Origin: Deltaproteobacteria bacterium HGW-Deltaproteobacteria-15
GTDB taxonomy: Bacteria > Desulfobacterota > DSM-4660 > Desulfatiglandales > HGW-15
DNA length: 64,000 nt
Direction of reading: 5' to 3'
Assembly: GCA_002840535.1 (NCBI GenBank)
Contig: PHBH01000023.1
Coordinates: forward strand, 1 to 64,000
The notes under the pieces were generated by a model, which searched no databases, was not told the DNA's origin, and saw only the letters and a list, made by a program, of their open reading frames with translations. Made by a program: the position numbers and the translations under genes. Of this stretch, positions 8,877 to 16,946 are shown one piece after another (the first letter of the stretch is position 1; every line of letters starts with the position of its first letter).

Positions 8877-9243
8877 GACGTCTCCTCCTTTCATGCTTGT
8901 CCCGCCAATGCGGGATCTTCTTGATGGATTGGATTGCGTGTGGCACGGAATCGATTTACATTCTTTTCCGATGCTATCATCCCCTGCCCTTCCCTGCAAG
9001 TTTTCCCATTCCGCAGGAATAGCGAGCGGAGGGACTCTCTGGAATGCGCCCTCTCCTGCAATCGGCAGGTGGAGGTATTATGACTATAGGTCTTCGCGGA
9101 AGCGGTGCAATAGCAAAAGTGGCTTGGAGCCAAAAGGAATTCGGGAATGCGTTTCAATGTGACGTGGAAATCCCGGCCCTCCGGACCAGGTCAGAGCAAC
9201 CATCGATGGTGACGGTCACGTAAGAAATTGAAAAGGAGTGAAC
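8877..9243. other. Divergent intergenic region sodB / nfo
   Basis: The 367 bases between the two divergent stress genes contain the sodB leader hairpin (8900-8915) and otherwise no recognisable promoter hexamer pair or gene. Open frames through it (for example 9154-9690 on the minus strand) are antisense shadows of nfo. Confidence 0.4.
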
Positions 9244-10158
9244 ATGCCTCTTTTGGGCGCACACATGTCGATATCCGGGGGACTGGACCTGGCCTTTTCC
9301 CGGATCTTGGAGATAGGGGGGGAGGCGCTTCAAATCTATACCAGGAACCAGCGCCAGTGGCAATCTCCCGCTCTCACGGAGGAAGCGGTCCTTAGGTTCC
9401 GCGAACGGAGAGAAGAGAGCGGATCCATGCCGGTGGCAGCACACGATGCGTACCTCATCAACCTGGCTTCGGCGGATACTATTACACTCCGGCAGTCGGT
9501 GTCCGCTTTTGCCGATGAACTGAGAAGAGCATCCCGCCTGTCCATTCCCTTCCTCATCGCTCACCCTGGCTCTCACCTCGGCACAGGGAGGTCCGCGGGG
9601 ATCAAGAGATTTGTAAACCATCTCGATCGGGCCGTCACGCTGGCGGAAATTCAGGATGTGACTATACTGCTGGAAATCACAGCAGGACAAGGAACAAATC
9701 TGGGGTCGAGTTTCGAAGAGATCGGCTCCATGATCAATTTCTCCCGTTTCAGCAGACTTCTAGGTGTCTGTTTCGACACCTGCCACGCCTTTGCAGCGGG
9801 CTATGACATCCGGACTCCTGAGACCTACTCGGCCACTCTTGAATCGTTCGATCGGACGATAGGGCTGGACCGCATCAAATTCTTTCACCTCAACGACTCG
9901 AAACTTCCCCTTGGCAGCCGCATCGATCGTCACGAGCACATCGGAAAAGGCAAAATCGGCCTGGAATGCTTTCGCCTGCTGCTGAACGATCCCCGCTTCC
10001 AATCTTACCCCATGGTACTCGAGACCCCAAAAGGGAAGGATCTCCAAAATGACAGAGAAAATCTAAAGGTTCTGCGCTCGCTCCTGAACAGTACTTCACA
10101 AGAGATTTGCCTGAGAAGCCGCTCAACTGGAAGGAGGAAAAATCTGCAATCTACTTGA
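9244..10158 (+). CDS. nfo: Endonuclease IV (deoxyribonuclease IV)
   Basis: A 304-residue AP endonuclease of the Nfo family, a zinc TIM barrel that cleaves DNA 5' of abasic sites in base excision repair. The family's metal-binding motifs appear in order: GAHMSISGG at the N-terminus, AHDAYLINLAS, HPGSHLG, the glutamate in LEITAGQGTNLG, CFDTCHAFAAGYD, FHLNDSKLPLGSR.DRHEHIGKG, and the terminal glutamate in LETPKG. The ATG at 9244 is preferred over an in-frame GTG at 9238 because AAGGAG lies five bases upstream of it. The stop overlaps the 3' end of the convergent PRC-barrel gene by eight bases. Confidence 0.95.
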   Translation: MPLLGAHMSISGGLDLAFSRILEIGGEALQIYTRNQRQWQSPALTEEAVLRFRERREESGSMPVAAHDAYLINLASADTITLRQSVSAFADELRRASRLSIPFLIAHPGSHLGTGRSAGIKRFVNHLDRAVTLAEIQDVTILLEITAGQGTNLGSSFEEIGSMINFSRFSRLLGVCFDTCHAFAAGYDIRTPETYSATLESFDRTIGLDRIKFFHLNDSKLPLGSRIDRHEHIGKGKIGLECFRLLLNDPRFQSYPMVLETPKGKDLQNDRENLKVLRSLLNSTSQEICLRSRSTGRRKNLQST

Positions 10159-10633
10159 GTTTCTTTTCTTTTTGGATTTGCCGCTCGCCGTAGTAATTGA
10201 ATACCTCTCTTTCAAATGTAGGATCCTCTAATCTGCTCCACTGGTCTTTTCCTATTGCAGGCGCGCCCTCCAGTCTGGTTTTATTCTCACTTGTCTGGAT
10301 GAAACCATTCTCATGTTGATCGAATCGAATACTTCTGAAAGGAATCGGTATCAATTCCCGCCCTCCACTCTGAGACAACAACACATAGGCAATGAGGCCG
10401 TCCTTCTTGAACACGAGGTCATTCACTTGGCCCAATTCGTGGCCCAGTTGGTTTCTCACATGTCGATCGATCAGGTTGCTGGCAAGTGATGCCTGAACCT
10501 CTTCCCCCCAAACCGTCTCCGACAGTGTCAGATCGGGGACGACTTGAAGCCCTGCAAGCACGAGCGTCCCTTCTACACACGAGAGACCGAGGAAAAGAAT
10601 CCATGCGCAGATTCCACAGAATATTCTCTTCAT
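10151..10633 (-). CDS. Exported PRC-barrel domain protein
   Basis: A 160-residue protein with an N-terminal hydrophobic signal segment (CGICAWILFLGLSCVEGTLVLA). A PRC-barrel-like core follows at about residues 55-100 (IDRHVRNQLGHELGQVNDLVF, then GLIAYVLLSQSGGRELIPIPF), resembling stress-related PRC proteins of unknown function. A Cys in LGLSC could be a lipobox, but the following residues make that uncertain. AAGGAG precedes the ATG. It is divergent from the selenoprotein gene and convergent with nfo. Confidence 0.75.
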   Translation of the reverse strand: MKRIFCGICAWILFLGLSCVEGTLVLAGLQVVPDLTLSETVWGEEVQASLASNLIDRHVRNQLGHELGQVNDLVFKKDGLIAYVLLSQSGGRELIPIPFRSIRFDQHENGFIQTSENKTRLEGAPAIGKDQWSRLEDPTFEREVFNYYGERQIQKEKKLK

Positions 10634-10973
10634 TTCCTTCTCCTTACCTTTGCAGATTTCAAGAACTCTGATCGGTCGGCCTGCCTGCCTTATAATCAAT
10701 CCGAGGAGTCCCTGATATGAGAGCATGCTTCCCGTGCATGGTCAGGCACTTATAGGTGAAGGGCAGCGCTGTTACAATAGGTGAACCACTGTATTCCCGC
10801 TCCCGAGAAAGAAGCAGGTCCAATACGTAAGAGCCAATCCCGTGTCGTTTTTCAGACGAAACCAACCAAGTGAAAACTTGCACATTTTCTAATCCGGCTT
10901 TATTTTGAAAGCTAACCTGTCATTCTCATGTTGTTCATCCCAGTTCTTTATGGATCCCCAGAGGAGGAAGGCT
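10634..10973. other. Divergent intergenic region
   Basis: These 340 bases lie between the PRC-barrel gene and the selenoprotein thioredoxin. A possible rightward promoter is TTGCAC (10878-10883), 17 bases, TATTTT (10901-10906); both hexamers are partial matches. Small open frames here show no homology I recognise. Confidence 0.35.
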
Positions 10974-11546
10974 ATGGAGAAAACTATCGTTTGGGAAGGC
11001 GATCTGCAAAAGGCATTGGCAAAGGCAAAGGCGGAGAAGAAACCCGTTCTGATGGACTTTTTCAACCCCGGCTGAATAGGTTGTCAGCAGATGGGAGCGG
11101 TTACGTTCCCCCAGCCAAAAGTCGTTGATTTCATCACCGAAAACCTCATTGCGCTGAGACTTCCACATGACCACAAGCCGCTTTCAGAGCAGTTTCAGGT
11201 AAACTGGACACCCACTCTGGTGACCCTGGATGGTGAGGGCAAGGAGCACCACCGCACCGTTGGATTTCTGCCTCCCGAGGAACTCATTCCCTCTCTCCTG
11301 CTCGGTAGAGCCAAGATCCATTTCGATCACGATCAATTCGAGAAAGCGCTCGAGAACCTGGAAACCATTCTCAAAGATTATCCCAAGAGCGGGGCGGCAC
11401 CGGAAGCTATCTTTCTGAAGGGTGTCTGTACCTATAAGCACACCCATGATCCCAAACCTCTGAAGCAAGCATACGAGAGATTGCAGAGAGAGTACCCCGA
11501 AAGCGAGTGGACCAAGCGGGCATTGCCATATAGATTGATCCCGTGA
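10974..11546 (+). CDS. Selenocysteine-containing thioredoxin-fold protein with C-terminal TPR-like region
   Basis: The reading frame runs from ATG 10974, with AGGAGGAAG just upstream, through an in-frame TGA at 11073-11075 to the stop at 11544-11546: 190 residues if TGA is read as Sec34. The sequence around it is VLMDFFNPG-U-IGCQQMGAVTFP, so the redox pair is UxxC where Cys homologues have CxxC. After the active site come the thioredoxin cis-Pro motif (NWTPTLVTLD) and a helical TPR-like tail (FEKALENLETILKDYPKSG). A SECIS-like hairpin follows the UGA. Translated from the next ATG (11091) the protein would lack its catalytic motif. The likely role is a thiol-disulfide or peroxide-linked reductase; its partner is unknown. 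It is followed by the carboxyltransferase gene. Confidence 0.9.
11073..11075 (+). other. In-frame UGA, selenocysteine codon
   Basis: This TGA sits at codon 34 of the thioredoxin-like gene, exactly where the first Cys of the redox motif is expected, with coding potential and the thioredoxin fold continuing on both sides in the same frame. Confidence 0.88.
11079..11116 (+). promoter_or_regulatory. Bacterial SECIS-like stem-loop
   Basis: Directly after the UGA an upper stem GGGAGCG/CGTTCCC (11093-11099 with 11104-11110, one G-U pair) closes a GTTA tetraloop. A lower stem GGTTG/CAGCC (11079-11083 with 11112-11116) is possible across an asymmetric internal loop. The loop begins with G and lies 24 bases after the UGA. 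Both fit published general features of bacterial SECIS elements: a G in the first loop positions and a loop roughly 16-37 bases from the UGA. Confidence 0.75.
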
Positions 11547-11638
11547 ACAGGGCGGTCAAGTTGGGCCGGAGAAGAGCGGCAGCGCCAGATGGGGTGATGG
11601 GATCAGGAATCATCACTCGAATGGAGGATGAGAATTCC

Positions 11639-13183
11639 ATGGGTATGTCCGATTATATCGAGGAACTGAACCGCCGCAAGTCCGAGGCCCTGAACATGGG
11701 TGGGCCGGAAAAGGTGGAGGCCAGACATGCTCGTGGGCAGCTCACTGCCAGGGAAAGGATCGAAAGACTGCTTGACCCTGGTACCTTCTTCGAAATCGGT
11801 CTGCTTGCCCACTCGGACGTGGAAGGCATGGAAACCAGGACGGCCGCCGACGGGGTGATCGACGGGTTCGGGGAGATCAACGGCCGTCCGGTGGCGGTCC
11901 GGGCAAACGACCCAACCGTGCTGGCCGGCAGCGGCGGCCGCATGGGGGCGAGAAAAAGCCGGCGACTCATGGAGAAGGCCGTCCAGAAGGGCTACCCGGT
12001 GATCAATCTCGGGGAGGCCGGCGGAGCGCGCATCCCTGACATTCAGGGATCGGACGGCTTGAGCTCCATGACACCGGGCGCCGGATACGGCACCAGGATG
12101 CGGCTCGTGCCCATGGTCGCCACTATCATGGGAGAATGCTTCGGCGACCCGTCCTGGGCTGCTGCTTCTGCCGACTTCGTGGTCCAGGTAAAGGGTTCCT
12201 GCATGGCGGTTTCCAGTCCTCGTGTCCTGGAGGTTGCCAAGAGTGAGAAGGTGGAAAACGAGGAATTGGGAGGGTGGAGGCTGCAGAGCGAAATCACCGG
12301 GCAGGCCGACCGGATTGCCGAAGACGAGCAAGAGTGTTTCCAGATTGTCAGGGAGTTCCTTTCCTATCTTCCTTCCCATGCAGATGAGCTTCCGCCCGTA
12401 ATGCGGGCGAGCGAAGATCCCGGGCCGAGGCAGGAAAAGCTGTTTCATATTGTTCCGGAACAGTCCAACCGGGTCTACGACATGAATGCCATCATCAGGA
12501 CCCTGGCCGATGAAGAGAAGATCTTTCCGATCAAGCCTGATTTCGACCGGAGCGTCATCACCGCCCTTGCAAGGATCAACGGCGAGAGCGTGGGTTTTAT
12601 CGCCAACAACCCATTACATTATGCCGGCGCAATGGGGCCTGACGGGTGTGACAAATGTTGCAGCTTTATCTGTCTTTGCGATTCCTATCACATCCCGCTC
12701 ATCTTTCTACATGACACACCCGGGTTTCTGGTCGGAAAGTCTGCCGAAGAGAAACGCATGCCCGGAAAGATCATCAATTTCATCCAGGCGCTGGGTTATT
12801 CCAGCGTTCCCAAGATCTCCATCATCGTGCGGAAGTCCTATGGAATGGCCTACTCGAATATGTGCGGCTGGAACATGGGGGCGGATTTCCTCTTTGCCTG
12901 GCCTTGCGCCGACATCAGCTTTATGGCGCCCGAGGTTGCGGCCAATGTGGTCTACGCGGCTAAGATCGCTCAGGCGGAGAATCCTGAAAAAGCGCGCAAA
13001 GATGCCATACGGGAGATGAGACTGGCAAGCGGTCCGTGGCGGGCGGCAGGCAAAGCATTTCTCGACGACGTGATCGACCCTCGGGAAACAAGAAGCATCA
13101 TCATCCGTGCCATCAGGACTGCCAGGGGGAAAACCGGGGGAATGAGCCGGCGGTTCCTTGCGAACTGGCCTACTACCTTTTAA
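11639..13183 (+). CDS. Acyl-CoA carboxylase carboxyltransferase subunit (propionyl/methylmalonyl-CoA type)
   Basis: A 514-residue biotin-dependent carboxyltransferase, the family of propionyl-CoA carboxylase beta and methylmalonyl-CoA decarboxylase alpha. The two crotonase-like halves are clear. The N-terminal half has GQLTARERIERLLDPGTFFE and the oxyanion motif GEAGGARIPD. The C-terminal half has GAMGPDGCDKCCSFICLCD, IPLIFLHDTPGFLVG and SYGMAYSNMCGWNMGADF. It transfers CO2 between carboxybiotin and an acyl-CoA. No biotin carboxylase or carrier gene lies nearby, so its partners are elsewhere, and the acyl substrate is not decided. Several starts are possible (11621, 11639, 11645); 11639 follows GGAGG at a slightly long spacing. 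Confidence 0.9.
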   Translation: MGMSDYIEELNRRKSEALNMGGPEKVEARHARGQLTARERIERLLDPGTFFEIGLLAHSDVEGMETRTAADGVIDGFGEINGRPVAVRANDPTVLAGSGGRMGARKSRRLMEKAVQKGYPVINLGEAGGARIPDIQGSDGLSSMTPGAGYGTRMRLVPMVATIMGECFGDPSWAAASADFVVQVKGSCMAVSSPRVLEVAKSEKVENEELGGWRLQSEITGQADRIAEDEQECFQIVREFLSYLPSHADELPPVMRASEDPGPRQEKLFHIVPEQSNRVYDMNAIIRTLADEEKIFPIKPDFDRSVITALARINGESVGFIANNPLHYAGAMGPDGCDKCCSFICLCDSYHIPLIFLHDTPGFLVGKSAEEKRMPGKIINFIQALGYSSVPKISIIVRKSYGMAYSNMCGWNMGADFLFAWPCADISFMAPEVAANVVYAAKIAQAENPEKARKDAIREMRLASGPWRAAGKAFLDDVIDPRETRSIIIRAIRTARGKTGGMSRRFLANWPTTF

Positions 13184-13196
13184 TCACGCACTATGA

Positions 13197-15455
13197 TCAC
13201 GCCGCCTCTATCATGGCAGCTTCTATGATCTGCTTCCTTGCCGCTGCAACCCACCCGGTGAGCCGTTTGACACCGCCCTCTGCGCGGCTGTTGTTGGCGA
13301 ATTCTGCAAAAAAAGGCTCCTGTGCAATAATTCTGTCCAGCAGAGGCAGGTCGTTTCCATCTTTGAACCTTGCCAATCCTCGCACACCCACCTGCAATAG
13401 CAGTATCAGCTCTTTTGAATTCTGAACACTTTCGGCTAGCCCGTAGATTTCCGAACCTGCATCCCCGTATTCCTTGACAGCGCTTCTAACCACCATGTGC
13501 GCCGTAGCACCGCCAACGAGGGAGAGGAAGATGTACATCTCTCTTTCGAGGGTAAACAAAAACCTGAAGCTCATGGGGGAACCTGTTGATTTTTCAGATG
13601 AGAGTGACGCCAGAATCAGCTCATGAACCGTCCTGATCTTCTGGAACAATCGACCCTGTTCCGTTTCCAGGTGTCCGGCAATGCGCGATGTCAGTTCTCT
13701 GTTCAGCCGATCGTCGGACAGGAGCACCTCCTCAGGAGTCATTTCGCTGTCATAGTAATGCTCACCAAGTCTTTTCTGAAGAAAAGCATTTGCAAGCATC
13801 ATGGTATTCCTGTCTGAATAGTCCAGATTCTCCGGAGAGTGGAGAAGATCCTGGAGCAGGAAAAGTATGCATTCGTATGGATTTGCCATGTAAGAGACCA
13901 GCGCCTGAAGGGAATTGAGATAAGCCACACGGTCGCTTCGGTTGCCGATCTCCTTGAGGTAGTGCCAGAGAAAAGAGAAGACTTTTTCATGTCTGGCAAA
14001 ATCGGGTATGTTCTTTTCGAACGCCCCCCTCAAAAATCGGCATTCCCGGTCAAAGCAGCCCTTCAATAGGACAAGAAGGGTCTTCACATCCTCAACGGTG
14101 GTCTTGAAATCCCTCGCAATGGTCTCATAGTCCTGCTCGTCGAAATCTATGGGCCGGCGCACCATCTCTTTCATTTTTTTCTTGGTGCCTGTTCGCCTCT
14201 TGAAATAGGAGAGCAACTCGACGATCTTCGAGTTGAGCATCGAGCATATGGTCTCCCCCTGCCGGGTCCTCCTCTCCAGGGTGTTCCCCCGGATGATAAG
14301 GGAGTCGAAGAGCTTTTCGGGGATATCACCAAGGCGATGCTCGATGTTTTGAAGCACCTCCTTCTCTATGGCGGCGCCATGCTCTCCCTTGTCGACGACC
14401 TCCAGGAAATCCCCCACCCGTTTTAGCCGTTGCTCCAACGTATCGGCTTCGATGTCATGATAATCGGAGCCGTATATCCCTTGCATGACCTGGGCGGTTG
14501 CAGGGAGCGAACTCCCGTACCGGTCTATGATCTTTCGGACAATCAAGGATTTTTCCTTGGAAAGGAGTTCATCATCCTTGGCTGCAATCAGCCATCGGAG
14601 ATTGTTGATCTCCAGGGGCGGCTTCAGGAACTTTTCTCGAATCTGCTTAAAGGCAAAAAGTGCCCCATATACGCTGGTGAACTGCTCCAAACCGGGATTG
14701 TTCATCATCCCCTTCATCTTGGCGACCAGTGCTGTCATGGTTTTCCGATTCAGGGAGTTCAGTCCTGCCACCAGCGTAAGATTAGGGTCGGGCTGGTCGT
14801 TCTCATTGTAAAAAACGCGGGGAAAAGAGCTGCTATTCCTCTCCATGTCATGCCCTGTCAGGGCCATGAAATAGCGGCCGAGGATCTCCAGAGATTGTTT
14901 CAGCCGGGCTCTGGATTCGGACCAATTGAGCATATTCAGATGCAGAGTATGGATCTCCAGAGAAGCCATGGCCGAGAATGCTGCAGATAGACGTCCGGGC
15001 ACGTGCGAAAAGATGACGCCGCGTCGATTTGCCATGGCCTTACTGCCGGGAAGATCAACCGTATGGGGCCCCAGTGAGATAACGTAACCTCCGCTTTCAC
15101 CCTGTCCCCGGTCGAATGCTGCGCCCCGGTATCGTACCAGTATCTCCCCATCGTGGCCGGGCGACCGGGAGAGTTTATCCACAACCGCAAGGAGCGATTC
15201 GATCCCCTCCCTCTGTTTGGGAGTCTCCCCGCTTAAGCGGACTCCCGACAAGTAGCCGGAGATGAGATAGACGACTTCTACCAGCAACATGCGCCACTCA
15301 TCCCTTCGATCCTCCTCCGCGAGCAAAGCCCCGGCAAGATCCTCCGGCTTGCCAGGCTGATCAGAGCCCCTTTCCCGATCGATTCCGCCCAACTGTTCAA
15401 AGAGCTTCTGGGCCTCTTCATCTAAAAGGATTTCCCTGTCCATCTTATCCGCCAT
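13197..15455 (-). CDS. Large uncharacterised alpha-helical protein
   Basis: I do not recognise this 752-residue protein. It has no signal peptide or membrane segment, so it is probably cytoplasmic. It begins with an acidic segment (REILLDEEAQKLFEQLGG). Residues 85-170 look beta-rich (GEILVRYRGAAFDRGQGESG, VISLGPHTVDL), and the remaining 580 residues read as helices with heptad-like spacing, consistent with a helical-repeat scaffold. No catalytic motif stands out. A PilZ-domain gene lies immediately upstream on the same strand, separated by 120 bases, which hints at a shared c-di-GMP-linked role; this is inference. The ribosome site is AAGGGA, five bases before the ATG. Confidence 0.75.
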   Translation of the reverse strand: MADKMDREILLDEEAQKLFEQLGGIDRERGSDQPGKPEDLAGALLAEEDRRDEWRMLLVEVVYLISGYLSGVRLSGETPKQREGIESLLAVVDKLSRSPGHDGEILVRYRGAAFDRGQGESGGYVISLGPHTVDLPGSKAMANRRGVIFSHVPGRLSAAFSAMASLEIHTLHLNMLNWSESRARLKQSLEILGRYFMALTGHDMERNSSSFPRVFYNENDQPDPNLTLVAGLNSLNRKTMTALVAKMKGMMNNPGLEQFTSVYGALFAFKQIREKFLKPPLEINNLRWLIAAKDDELLSKEKSLIVRKIIDRYGSSLPATAQVMQGIYGSDYHDIEADTLEQRLKRVGDFLEVVDKGEHGAAIEKEVLQNIEHRLGDIPEKLFDSLIIRGNTLERRTRQGETICSMLNSKIVELLSYFKRRTGTKKKMKEMVRRPIDFDEQDYETIARDFKTTVEDVKTLLVLLKGCFDRECRFLRGAFEKNIPDFARHEKVFSFLWHYLKEIGNRSDRVAYLNSLQALVSYMANPYECILFLLQDLLHSPENLDYSDRNTMMLANAFLQKRLGEHYYDSEMTPEEVLLSDDRLNRELTSRIAGHLETEQGRLFQKIRTVHELILASLSSEKSTGSPMSFRFLFTLEREMYIFLSLVGGATAHMVVRSAVKEYGDAGSEIYGLAESVQNSKELILLLQVGVRGLARFKDGNDLPLLDRIIAQEPFFAEFANNSRAEGGVKRLTGWVAAARKQIIEAAMIEAA

Positions 15456-15575
15456 TACCGTCCCTTCTGTTCAAAATTCCATCCGAGTACTGCAAGCAGA
15501 CGCCGGCTGTTCCTACAGATTCTTTTTCTGCAAAAACCGCCAAAAAAACTGACCTGGGACCGCCCGTTTTTATGC

Positions 15576-15887
15576 TTATTCTTCGCCCCTTTCTCTCAAC
15601 AGAACTTTCAATCCCTTGAATAAAACGGCAACGCCGCCTTTCTCGACCCTCACCACTGTCCCGGATACCTTCATCCTGGCCTCACGGCCCTCAATCTCCC
15701 TCAGCTCCTCCACGGGCAGGAAGACCTCCAGTTCCACTTCAGTGCCGACCGGAATGGTGTTTTCAGCATCAAAGTATGCCCCTACAGAGGAGATGTTCCG
15801 AGTGAGGCCGTCTACTCCATTCCGATCTTTCATCTCGATTCTCCCCGCCAGTTTGAGCGGTATTCTTCGTCTTATCCTCTTATCCAT
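15576..15887 (-). CDS. PilZ domain protein (c-di-GMP binding)
   Basis: A 103-residue single-domain PilZ protein. The two c-di-GMP contact motifs are present: RxxxR-type RRRIPLKL near the N-terminus and the [D/N]xSxxG-type loop TRNISSVGAYF, with N in the first position. Strands PVGTEVELEVFLP and MKVSGTVVRVEKGGVAVLF complete the barrel. It probably senses c-di-GMP and acts on the adjacent 752-residue protein or another partner. The start at 15887 has GAGG eight bases upstream; an in-frame ATG at 15914 is less likely. Confidence 0.85.
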   Translation of the reverse strand: MDKRIRRRIPLKLAGRIEMKDRNGVDGLTRNISSVGAYFDAENTIPVGTEVELEVFLPVEELREIEGREARMKVSGTVVRVEKGGVAVLFKGLKVLLRERGEE

Positions 15888-16217
15888 ACGAATGCCTCGC
15901 AATTGTATCTGCACCCGGGGCTGAAACGGATTTGTTCAATGACATCAAATTGCCTGTCCCGAAAGCATAAAGCGCTGAATTAAGAAAGCTCGCCCCGCAA
16001 TTCCCTTTTGCAAAAATTGAGCCGGAGCAGGTATCAGTCTGTCCATGTCAAGGTGATGCTCGCTATGGCTCTCCGCCCTTCTCTTCTGGGTTGCCTTAAT
16101 ACCTTCTTACAATTTGAAGCCCGAAACCATCATGCGAATGAGTTGTTGCCAGCCCTCAACGGTTTCCAGGCCTGCGGAATAGCAGAAGTCCCGGAATTCA
16201 CCAAAAATTCATTCATC

Positions 16218-16233
16218 GTTCATAATACCGAAC
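16218..16233. promoter_or_regulatory. Upstream operator-like site
   Basis: GTTCATAATACCGAAC has GTTC/GAAC ends and matches 13 of 16 bases of the site at 16360-16375 (GTTCATTATGACGAAC). Two related copies 142 bases apart suggest a cooperative or looping regulator. The regulator is unknown. Confidence 0.4.
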
Positions 16234-16274
16234 ATCTTTTTCCAATGAACTTCATTCATACTTCTCATGTAATC

Positions 16275-16290
16275 TGTTGTTGCAACGACA
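16275..16290. promoter_or_regulatory. Sixteen-base palindrome upstream of -35
   Basis: TGTTGTTGCAACGACA is symmetric at seven of eight base pairs around a GTTGCAAC core and ends 29 bases before the -35 hexamer. This is a typical place for an activator or repressor site. Confidence 0.4.
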
Positions 16291-16319
16291 TTTTAATACT
16301 TTTTTCACCTTTTTTTATA

Positions 16320-16347
16320 TTGACTTTGGCTTTCCAGGATGTATTAT
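16320..16347 (+). promoter_or_regulatory. Sigma-70 promoter of the ferredoxin-MetV operon
   Basis: TTGACT (16320-16325), a 16-base spacer and TATTAT (16342-16347) form the best promoter match in the window. Transcription would begin near 16355, leaving an 80-base leader before the first gene. Confidence 0.6.
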
Positions 16348-16356
16348 ATTGTCAAC

Positions 16357-16378
16357 GCTGTTCATTATGACGAACAGC
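16357..16378. promoter_or_regulatory. Operator-like inverted repeat at the transcription start
   Basis: GCTGTTC-N8-GAACAGC covers the predicted transcription start of the ferredoxin operon, where a bound repressor would block initiation. The inner 16 bases repeat the upstream site at 16218. Confidence 0.45.
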
Positions 16379-16434
16379 ATTCGATTTCAGCCGTACGTCC
16401 GACTTTTGGCTCAAAAAAGAGGAGATGTTCCACG

Positions 16435-16944
16435 ATGAAACTTAAGACGCTCTCCATTGATCCTCCCAAGTGTAACGGATGTAAAGACTGCGAAACAGCA
16501 TGCTCAATGCGGCATACGGGCAAAAAAAAGTGCTCCAGACCACGAATTGAGGTCCTCGGGGGAGGAGCCGGTGGCGGTGGTTTCCACCTGCCTGTTACCT
16601 GCCAGCAGTGCATCGATCCTCCCTGCCTCCTGGCCTGTCCCAAGAAAGCCATACACCGCGACCCTGATCTCGAACGAGTCGTGATCGATGAAACCCTTTG
16701 CGTAGGCTGCAGAATGTGCGTGTCCGCATGCCCTTCAGGCGCTATGGGATTCGACCCGGATCTGGGACTTGCCTACAAATGCGATCTTTGTGACGGGGAT
16801 CCCCAGTGCGTAAAGGCGTGTGATCGAGGGGCGATCGCCTTTCTGAGCGGATTCGACCTGCACTACTCGAAGATGGCGGATTCGGCTTCCAAGTTTCTCG
16901 GAGTTGTGAAGAGCCGTGCTGCCGCAGGGGGAAGGGGGTTTTAG
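16435..16944 (+). CDS. Four-cluster [4Fe-4S] ferredoxin-like electron-transfer subunit (HycB/CooF type)
   Basis: A 169-residue protein with four cysteine groups: CNGCKDCETAC, CQQCIDPPCLLACP, CVGCRMCVSACP and CDLCDGDPQCVKAC. This is the DmsB/HycB/CooF pattern, a small electron carrier docking to a larger oxidoreductase such as CO dehydrogenase, aldehyde ferredoxin oxidoreductase or a molybdopterin enzyme. No catalytic partner of those kinds is adjacent, so its partner may be the MetV-type protein two genes on. There is no Tat or Sec signal, so it is cytoplasmic. The ATG at 16435 follows AGGAGAT at ten bases. Two bases separate it from the next gene, so they are one operon. Confidence 0.88.
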   Translation: MKLKTLSIDPPKCNGCKDCETACSMRHTGKKKCSRPRIEVLGGGAGGGGFHLPVTCQQCIDPPCLLACPKKAIHRDPDLERVVIDETLCVGCRMCVSACPSGAMGFDPDLGLAYKCDLCDGDPQCVKACDRGAIAFLSGFDLHYSKMADSASKFLGVVKSRAAAGGRGF

Positions 16945-16946
16945 CT

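Larger units (their letters stand above)
15888..16434. other. Long divergent regulatory region
   Basis: These 547 bases between the PilZ gene and the ferredoxin operon carry no convincing gene; the 120-codon frame at 16008-16370 has no homology and odd composition. The right half is AT-rich and contains at least three palindromic sites (16218-16233, 16275-16290, 16357-16378) around one strong promoter, so it looks like a regulated control region. Confidence 0.55.

Noticed and set aside
8935..8960. TGGCACG resembling a sigma-54 -24 element
   Set aside because: No GC dinucleotide at the -12 position with correct spacing.
16008..16370. 120-codon frame before the ferredoxin operon
   Set aside because: It has no ribosome site or homology and runs through the promoter and palindromes of the downstream operon.
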